Shown here in pieces: positions 11,001 through 21,464 of a DNA stretch of 31,698 nucleotides. The position numbers and the translations under genes are program-made. Positions within the stretch are counted from its first letter, which is position 1; each line of letters starts with the position of its first letter. A model generated the notes under the pieces. That model was not told the DNA's origin and made no database searches. It worked only from the letters and a program-made list of their open reading frames with translations. The stretch lies in the NCBI GenBank assembly GCA_036897485.1, contig JAYMTF010000683.1, positions 1 to 31,698 of the forward strand, in the 5' to 3' direction. Source of the DNA: Pelargonium nanum (lineage: Eukaryota > Streptophyta > Magnoliopsida > Geraniales > Geraniaceae).

Positions 11001-14000
11001 TAATCAAATTTGGCTTGGCATGTACTTGTAGATACATGTTCCCATTTTTGTAAAAATTGAGAATGAGTTAGTTAGAGTTGCACTTTCCCCCTTATACTCT
11101 AATGTGCTCTTGTTGTAACATACTTAAGGGATTCTAAGTTTCTAACTAACCTATCTTAAGAATATTGTTGCTAATTCATGCATAACTAACTAACCAAAAA
11201 AAGAAAGTGGTCACTCATTTTGGGTAGAGGGAGTAGTATTTTTTTTGTAGAATGCAATGACATAATCTAAATAATATATTTCATTATGCAATGTTTCCAA
11301 GTGTTGACGCCACCAAAGCATATTCATTTGTGTGTTTGGATTTCTGTCCTCTCTTCTGATTTGTTGAATCGTGGTAGAGCTCTGGGCTTCCCTTTGCGTG
11401 TTATTGTTCATATATGTTGTGATTTTGCCCTTATCCTTTCTTCTGATTTCTTTTCCTGCAGATGTATATTTTTATGTTTTCTCTGAAATGAATGATAACC
11501 TAACTTATTACACATGGTATTTTGCGAGCATCTTGTTCATGACTCATGCAACAATCAATTGAAAGGAGTAATATGAATTATGGTAGAGGAATACTAAAGA
11601 GCTTATACCTTTAGACTTTGCAGTAGCTTCAAAGATTGTGTGTGTGCGCGTGAAAATTGTTGCCTGCTATCTTACTTTGTTACTCTACGGATACCAAAAT
11701 AAGTTGACTTGTGTACTGACATTGTTGAGTTTGTAAATGTACGGCGGTTCGTTGATAGTCTAGATTTTAAAATGAGCATGTTGTTACTTTGGTATTTTAT
11801 GTTCAATTGGAGATGAAGTAAATAGTAAATTGAGGAAGAGGCAATGGCATTAAGTTTGTGTTGAAGTGTCCTGCATTTAAAGTGTGGAGTTTGAGACTGC
11901 TTTAGATACTAGTTGGGCCTCTCCTCTTAAAAACTTGACTTTTGAGTTGCAAAGTTAATATGGTATTGGAGCTGATTAGTCTTTGTCTTTGCACATCACT
12001 TTTGCCACCCTGTGAATTCTTGGTTCACATCCAGAGCCCTTTGTGATGTTCGGCTTTCATGCGTGGGGGGTGTTGAAGTATCTCCCATTGAAAGTTTGTC
12101 GAGTTTGAGACTGGCTCACAAGTTGAGCTCATCCTTATGAGAGCATGCGTTTGGGTCGTAAACTTAACAAATTTCATTATTGTTAATCAAGAGGGTATAT
12201 TGGGAATTATTGACTAAAGTAGATGACCTGGTTCAATGTCGGAAAAGTTTACTTGCACGTAAATGTTTAAATTACTCAGAGATTTAGTACTTACTATGAA
12301 AATCAGCAGTCTGTACATGGTCTGCCTTTTGTAGCATCATGGCACATTCTATATTAACCTTTGCTGAATGATTTTTCAGCTGTTGGTAAAACTACCATGT
12401 TACAGTTGTGATCTGCTCCTATTATTTACCTCGTTATTCTTTTCACATTTCAAAGAGGAATGTGAGATAACTGCTATTTGATTTTAAATTTTATAGGGTT
12501 TCTTAACTGTATGTCATTCTACAGATTCTTGTGGGTTGTGGCTCACTTCATTATGGAATTTGATAGTAAGAGTGAAAAAATAAAAGAAAAAATAAAAGTA
12601 CTCATTTCATTTCTGAGTTGAACGAGAGGTTAAATTAAGACCCTTGATTTTTAGACACAACACGAGCAAAACTGGATCAGGCAATAGGCAATAGCATGTT
12701 TTTAAGTGTGCATCTATATACAATTACAGATTTCTTCGTTTGCCATATTTTTTGTCTGTAACTTTGGCCGCTTTAATCGTTTGTGTATTTTTCTTGAGTT
12801 ATGTCTGTAGAATATGAAGGCTTCTTATGCGAGAGCAAATGTTATTAGTGGGTGTGAGTTGGAAGATGGTGGCGACGGGGGCCTAGCTTCATCTGAGGTG
12901 GAAAGTACTAATGAAAGTCAAGATAAAGCAAGAAAAAAGCGTGGGCAAGATGGGGGAAAACCATCTGTTGAGTTCTCCAATCAGACAAAGACCCTCTCAG
13001 GATCTCTGCTACCCTCAGAAGTATGCTTAGGCCTAGCTCTAGCTTGGTGACAATTATTATTTCCTATGTTTAATTGCTTTAGTTGTTTTCAGTTACACAT
13101 ATCGAAACTATTGAGAACTTCATGGTTTTGAAATGTGATTTTGGAGTTTCCGTCAATCACAGGTTGAAAATATTTTTAAGAGGTTGTGGGAAAATGAGCC
13201 TCTACTCTGCTCATTTATCAGCAACATTCAGCAGCAGGGTAACTGTTCAATTGGAATGGAAGCAGGTTATACTACGTTCTTCTTAAAGACCATCCTTGTA
13301 CCACCTATCAAATTCCGCCCCCCAGCCAAGGGAGGTGATTCTGTAAGCACTCAGTCTTATGTGACAATTAGTAGAAAACATAGGCTGCTTAATTTTTTTG
13401 ATGATTACTTGACAAAATGACTGATCATATGATATATTATTTGCCAAGTGATGCTGTAACTACACTTAAAACAGATCCTTTTTAAGTATGCTTTTAACTC
13501 TTAGATTGGATAATTATATCACGACACAGCTCTTTCTCACCATTTCTACCACAGTTTTCGTTTTAAACCAATGCTTATGATTGGGATGAGATATGCTTTG
13601 GTCAATATTATTATTTCTTTATCGTATGCTTGTAGGATTATACAGTTTTGTGGACATCTGTGTTAGTGTTGCTCATAACTAGGATGGGATAAAATTGTTG
13701 TCCTGTCAATAAGTTTACTGACATACTAGTTGCTCTTTTTCCCACTTCAATGCTTAGTGTATTCCATTATCGGTAATTGCAGTCCATGGTGTATTGTTGG
13801 ATGTGAGGGGTCCGTGTGTTCCTTCCATTTAGGCTCCTGTGCATGTCCTCAGCAGGAAGAATGCCATCCTAGTATGGACAGTAGATTGTGTCATGCGTTC
13901 GTCATGTTCTTCAAGTCTTTCCTTGGAAGAGGACATTATAAAAAGTTGTGTACATGTTCACAAGTAAAATGTCGATTAGTTAATTGGGAAGTTCCATATA

Positions 14001-17000
14001 TAAGAATAGTTGATGACTAAGATCGTTTTGTTGCATTTTTTTCTGGAACATATCAAATTATTATTTGTCAGGCAGCAATAGTTGAGGTTTGTTGTCCTTA
14101 GTTTAATCTGCTGGATCTACTTTCAAATGGTATGTGAATAACCTTGCAATTTATGTGTTCCCTGTAGGTAATGGAGCATCCTCACACTGTTTTATTAAAT
14201 AAGGTTCTGCAATGCAATATATCTTTGAAAGAAGCTGCTGATAGTGACAAATTTGGGCGTTCTATATTTGTTAGCAGATGGAGGGATCTTCAATTATCTA
14301 TAAATGTGTATTTTAATAGCAAAACCGCCACAGGTGAGTTCAAATGTGATTTATTATTTATTCAACTTCTTTTTGCTGGGCTATTGCTCACGCGGTGAAG
14401 TGTGAAGTGTTAGAGTTGTTCTAGGTCTTGGTTAGTGAACAAATTGGGGGAAAAGTTTTACAGTTTCTTCAACAATGTTGTGCCCACATTATTGCTATGT
14501 GTGTATAATTGATATATTCAGATACTCGAATAGATAACGGGGATTATCTTGGGTGAATAAGATGTCCCGTTTCTTGCAGAATCTGTATCTTAGTGTGGAT
14601 TTTCTTTTAGACCTCTTCTGCCATACTGTTGGAATTTATTCGTTTTCTTAACTGGAGTCCTGGGTGGTATAACCTTTTGAATGTGCAAATGTGCAATTGT
14701 TTGCAGTCGAAAGTCATCTGGCTTTTGGTTTAAAAATGTTGTTTTTACCCCCTCTGGCCTGGTTTAGTTATTTTCTTTCAATTGCACTCATGTGTCTAGT
14801 TTTGATGAAGAGGAACACTTTTGTTTTTAAACGTCACATCTGAGGAGGGAGGGATGGACGGATGCTTGATTTGTGTGTGCTATGTTACTGTGCTTTCTAA
14901 GAGATACAGATTTTACTGATTTATTCCCATCATGCTGTTCTGTTGCTTATAACTAGTATTTTAGGGACAATGGTTGCATGTATAATTAAACTAGATGCAG
15001 AATAGTCGGCTTCATCATTTTCTGTAACGACTAAGCAGTGGTCTTTCTGAACTTGATGGCAGGTCCACGTAAAGTGGAGTCGGGAATAATTCAGGTGCTG
15101 GAGAAAAAGGAAGGTCTCTTTCGGCAAAAAATGATGGGAAAGAGAGTTAATTATGCATGTCGATCAGTCATATCGCCTGATAACAATTTAGCAGTTAATG
15201 AGATTGGGATTCCTCCATATTTTGCAACGAGATTGACTTATCCTGAAGTAAGGCTCTACAAATATAGTGCATGATTGTGCGGTAGATGCATTCTCTATCT
15301 ACAATTTGCTTCTTACTTGTATCTCTAGACATCTAGAACATTCGTTCAACTTGATTTGATGAATTTGGACGATTCAATATTACTACATGTTTTGTGTAAT
15401 TGATACTGATCGTACCAGGCAACTGATGTTTTGGCTTATGTTAAGGTTCCAACTGTTCTAGTCTCCATATTATGCCGTTGTTTACACAATGTTTGAGTTT
15501 TGGGTTGTAGAATGGGGTTATGTGACTGACTGAGCTCTCAATTGCTAGGTTTAAATTGAGGTTCCAATTGTTTTAAATTTCATATTTTGCCATTGTTTAC
15601 ACTAACCACGATGTTCCAAGTCGTAGGAGTGTTAGAGTGGGGTTATATGACTGACTGAACTTTTCATTGCTGGTAATTGAGCAAGTTTTATTGCTTGAAC
15701 TCTTGAATAGATTTGTCCTATTGCTTCTTTTTGAATGAAGCACTTACTAGTTATTGGCTGTAGGTTGTGGTTATTGGATGCATGTTACAACCTTAAATTT
15801 AGAAAACATCTTATTCTTTGATTACGTATAGTCAACAATCCATGCTAGTTTGATTCTTTCTCTAGTTCAAAGTGCATCAACAAACTGGACATTCAAAGTT
15901 CTACTACGTTCATTTTCTTTTCTACAGCGAGGATCGGTTGATTTTATTTGTCTTTCATATCATTTTGTAGTGACATTTTTTTTTAATTATATACCTTCTC
16001 TTATATTTGTTTGTTCTTTGTTGGCAATGATATTTGTTTGCTTGCAGAGAGTTACTCCTTGGAATGTTGATAAATTGAGGGAAGCTATAGTCAACGGACC
16101 TGATGTGCATCCTGGAGCTACTCGGTATGTTGATAAGATATCTACTAAGATATTGCCAACATGCAGGAAATCTCGTATTTCAATTTCAAGGAGGTTGCCT
16201 TCCTCAAGAGGGGCTGTGATCCAATCTGGAAAGGCCAGTGATCCTGAATATGAAGGCAAAGTTGTATATCGCCATTTGAAAGATGGAGATATTGTGCTCG
16301 TCAACCGACAGGTATTTCTGCTCTTCTGTTGATTTTATGTTTACGTGCTTATTTGGATTCCATGTTTGGTACGATATTAGCTATCTTGCTTCTCAGAGCA
16401 ATTAGCAAGTACTTTTAAGAAGCTTGTTTTTTTCATTTGATGAAAAGAAGAAATTTATCATTTAAATATTGACTTGGATCACACAGGAACTTGTAATTCC
16501 ATTCTGGTCCATTCAGGATAAATCCATTTCGAAACTAACACAGAACCAAAATTACAGTAATATTAATACCTTCCCTAATATTGTTTGGTTAGGCTTGGAG
16601 TCCTTTCCGTATGGGATGAGTCATGAGAAACTATGTAACCAATCACATCATTTTTCAAATGCTCAAATAGTGTTTTGGCTTTCTGGCTGTATTCAATTTC
16701 AACATTAGAACTTTGAATTGAATCTAGCATATTCTATTTAAAATAACTTTGAAACTCATCGGACTACAATTTGTAAAGAGAAACAATTCAACAGATCTTT
16801 AAAGATTATCTTGGTTTCATATTTCTGTTAGACAGTGCTGCCCTGATGGTGAGTGCTCCTGCAGTTTTAGACCAAATTCAAAATATTTCTGTACATTAAT
16901 GGATTAAAAATATAGATGATTAAAATTTAATCTAAGCAGTGCAACTACTAAGGGCTTTAGTTTTTATTATATGAATTGCTTCCTTGTAATTTAAATTGTG

Positions 17001-20000
17001 GTTATTGGATTTGCTATTTGCACCTTTTATTTATCTAATTTAAATTTCTTGGCAGCCTACGCTTCACAAGCCAAGTATAATGGCTCATGTAGTACGTGTT
17101 TTGAAGGGGGAAAGAACACTTCGCATGCACTATGCAAATTGCAGGTTTTTTTTATATTGTTTTATTGATTGATTTGGGGATGTGGTTAGTGTTGAATGTA
17201 TATCACCATAAATGACACCAATGTTCTTTTCTCTGACTACAGTACTTACAATGCTGACTTTGATGGTGATGAAATGAATGTTCATTTCCCTCAAGATGAA
17301 ATTTCTCGTGCGGAAGCTTACAATATCGTTAATGCGAATAATCAATATGTTAAACCTACGAATGGTGATCCAGTCAGAGCCTTGATTCAGGTTTCGTATT
17401 TACTTAACTGTACATTGTAAATAGACTTTTTCTCTAGTTTTTATTTATTTATTTTAAAATTTTCCCAATAGGCTGAGCTACACAATAAGGGTTAGCTCTC
17501 CCCTTTTTCCAAAATAACTCCCTCCCCTCCCCACACAATAGGAACTTTTTCTTTGGTAGCTTCCTTGTTTTGTGCGATTTCATTATGCAGATATGTAATT
17601 TCATTTAATCATCTTATAATTCTATATTTTATCCTCAGGATCATATCGTCAGTGCTGCACTGCTTACAAAAAAGGATACCTTTCTAACTCGCGATGAATT
17701 CAATCAGCTTCTTTATACTTCTGGCGTTTCCACTGCCGGATTGGGTTCTTTTTCCAAAAAACCTGGTAAAAAAGTTTCCCTTTTGAATTCTGAAGATGAA
17801 ATAGAGCCGCCACTACCTGCAATATGGAAACCGGAGCCTCTTTGGACAGGAAAACAGGTATTGTTCGAAAACCTTTGTTAATAATTCATGAGTTATCTAA
17901 ACAGACGACAAACTATGTTCAAATTCCTAGAGTGCTGGATGTTGATTAACTGATCACTTCAGCTACACTGTTTCTGGATATCTGTGATTCATTGTAGATG
18001 TCACTGTTTCCTTAGCAACCCTTTCTGGTCTTGTATTCTTAGGTCATTACTGCTATGCTAAATCATATAACTCGAGGTCACCAACCCTTCACTGTGGAAA
18101 AGGAATGTAAGATTCCTCCTATGTTCTTTAAAAATAAAGCTGTTAAAGTACGCCCAGGGGGTGAAGAGAAAAAGAAAGGCAAGGAGCAATCGAAGACGAA
18201 TGAACATGGAGAACATATTTTGCTTATCCATAACAATTATTTGGTGCATGGTGTGATAGACAAGGCACAATTTGTGGAATATGGTCTTGTTCATAAGGTT
18301 CAAGAGCTCTATGGTTCAAATACAGCCGGAGTTTTGCTTTCTACAATGAGTCGGCTATTTACCGCATTTTTGCAGGTTTGGCTGTTCAGATAATTATTTT
18401 TTCTATCTGATCAATTTTTTTTGAGTATTTGTTGGCTTGTGCTCTTCCACTGATTGTGATCTTTGTTATCAGATGCATGGTTTCACCTGTGGGGTTGATG
18501 ATCTTTTAATAAAGGAGGATAAAGACCTTATAAGGAAGATGCAACTTGAAGAAGCAGAGAAGAGTGGTGAAAAAATTCATTGTGAATTTGTAGGGTTCAA
18601 GGATGATGAGACAGTAGGTATGCTGCTGTTATCAAAAGCAATACACTCAAGTTGTTATTACTTTTCATATCTAATACCAGTTAAGGTTTTATGAAAATAT
18701 AGATGGCTGAGGTGAAGATGTAGGAGAGTTATAGAAACCTCTGTACCATTTTGTGTGTGATGTTTGGCGACCATTTCATTCTGAAGAAACTTTTCATACT
18801 TTCTGACTTTCTGTTTTGGGGGTTTGGCAACTTTATCTTTCTAAAAGTGGAAAATTGAACTAGGTGCTTAGAACAAACTATTATTCTCAATAGCAAGTTG
18901 AAAGGTAAAGATAATTCACCTTTGCAGCAGATTTTGTGTTTCCAGAATATCAGGTTCATTGTCTAATTTGGCATACTGTTTACCCAATATGTATTTCTGC
19001 CTGAGGTACTAAATCTAAAAAAAGTATAAAGAAAAGATGTGAATGTATCTAGATTTTCCTGCATGACTATAGATTCTCATCATCCATCCTGGCATTTGTG
19101 TTTGTTGTGACTAGTGTTTCAAGATTCTTTATGGTAATATCTATACCTTGCAGATCCAAAAGAACTGCAAACCAAGGTTGAAGAATTTGTACGGAGCAAT
19201 GGCGAGTCAGCTTTAATGAGTTTAGATAGGAAAATGCTTAGTGGACTTAATGAATATAACAAAAGGGTCAACCTTGAGTTGTTGTCTGAAGGGTTATGGA
19301 AACCATCTGGCAAGAATTGTATATCTCTTATGACTATATCTGGTGCCAAGGGCGGGACGGTATGTTTCTATCTATATATTGATTTTCTTCAAATTCTAGT
19401 TACAATTAATATTTTGTTAAGCAGTTTTTTTAACCTTAGTCGTATTCTATGGTTAACTTGAACAGGTTAACTTCCAGCAAATTTCTTCTTATCTGGGCTC
19501 ACAAGAGTTAGAGGGAAAACGTGTTCCTCGAATGGTTTCTGGGAAGACCTTACCCTGCTTCCCTCCATGGGATTGTTCATCTCGAGCTGGAGGGTTTATT
19601 ATTGATCGTTTCCTTACTGGGCTTCGTCCTCAAGAATATTACTTCCATTGCATGGCCGGTCGTGAAGGGTAAATCTAATTATTATCTAGATTGCCATAAT
19701 TCTTACCAATCAGAATACTTCCTATCATTTGAAGTTATATATGATGAATAATGTATGATGTCACATGCAAAATTAACTTGACTGATATGGAAGAACAAAG
19801 TGTCACATATATATCTCATTCTATAGTTGCATGTTGGTGTATCTATGGAAGGTCAAACTTTAACTTGTACTGAAAAATAAAACATATACAATATACTGAT
19901 GCCTGCATTACCCCTTTTGATTTAATAGTGAATATCGTGCAGTTTTAGAGACATCTTGGAGGAAAACACTTATTTTGTCTTGTTTGGCGCTACAAATTAG

Positions 20001-21429
20001 CAATGAATCTTTTGGTTGTAGCTCTGATTGTTGTCCTTAGTCAAGAAAGTAAAGGATTATCTGGTGGTTCATAATTGAAATATTTACAAGTTCTAAAAAG
20101 TGAAGTTCTATGCTATTAGGTCTGTAGATTCAACTTTCCAGTTGTGTAGTTGGCAGCATTTGTCTTAGGGTTATCAGTGCGTAGCTCTTCAGAGTGAGTC
20201 TAAACGTTACACTATAATCTAGATTTAGTAATGTGAGATTGAGGCTGCTGCATTTGAATTAGCCTTGAAGAATCATCGTAATACTGATAATAATTTTGTG
20301 CAAGATAGTGTAAATATTTTTATCCTTGTGACCTCAAAAACTTATTTTGCAGTTCGCTTAAAGTGTCTTGGGTTTGAGTGTTTGACAACTTTGTACATTT
20401 GGGGTTTGTATACACTTTTTTTTTTCTTTTCATGTGGAAGTTTACAGTTAGCTTACATATTACAATGGGCTTTTGACTTTTCAAATATATATATTTTATC
20501 ATTCGTATCTTTTAACACTTTTCATGTTAATGGTTGCTATATTGACTTACTGCACTTTTAAATTATAGTTCTTAACACTCATGGCCATATCACACTGTTG
20601 CTACTTATTGATCATGATCTTTACTGTGCAGGTTAGTTGACACAGCAGTCAAAACATCTCGAAGTGGATACCTGCAAAGGTGCCTGATTAAAAATCTCGA
20701 GTGTCTAAAAGTTTGTTATGACCACACTGTACGTGACGCTGATGGTTCAATAGTTCAGTTTTTCTATGGAGAAGATGGTGTTGATGTCCACCGATCGAAA
20801 TTTCTTGCAAAGTTTGAAGCACTGACAGTGGTGAGAACTTTTAACCCACTTCCCCAATCTGAGTTCTGAACAGAATTAATTACTTATATTTCATATATCT
20901 TTTTTTTTAATTTTTAGAATAATGAGTCCAATTCCTCAAAACAGAGTGGTTCTGAGCTCAACAAGCTTGAGCACGAGCCGGAGTCCAGTGGTTATATTGG
21001 GAAATTGCCAGCTGCCCTTGCAAAGAAAGCAGAGGACTTTGTTGAACAGATAACCTTGAATGAACGCGTTACTGCTGGTTTAGCATGTAAAGAGGAGTTC
21101 TTGAAATTAGTGAAACGCCGATACCTCTTAAGCCTAGCACAGCCAGGAGAACCAGTTGGTGTCCTTGCTGCTCAGTCTGTAGGAGAGCCGTCAACACAGA
21201 TGACGTGAGATTTTATTTAATAATGCCTCTCAATTTTTTTCTCTCTATATTACATGTGAAATTTTACTTCAGTTATGCTTGTCTGAAGTACATTTTTTGC
21301 ATTTACTTGTTTTTGGGTGCAAATAGATGTATTGCAGTGAATTACTTTATGGCAGTATTAGACTATTAGTTTGGTGAAAGCCTTTTGAGTGTCCCTAAAT
21401 ATCTTGCAAAGATGCGAATCACTATTCAC

Positions 21430-21464
<35 letters not shown>

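Larger units (their letters stand above)
10529..12810 (+). other. NRPA1 intron 4 (2.3 kb, longest)
   Basis: Bounded by GTACAT and TGTAG. It holds the Stowaway-like MITE and the TRIM annotated separately; their insertion explains part of its length. The remainder is featureless AT-rich DNA. Confidence 0.85.

Noticed and set aside
13730-14020. Cysteine-rich 96-codon ORF in NRPA1 intron 6
   Set aside because: Lies within an intron whose exon borders are firm; no motif, no start context, unrelated to NRPA1 frame.
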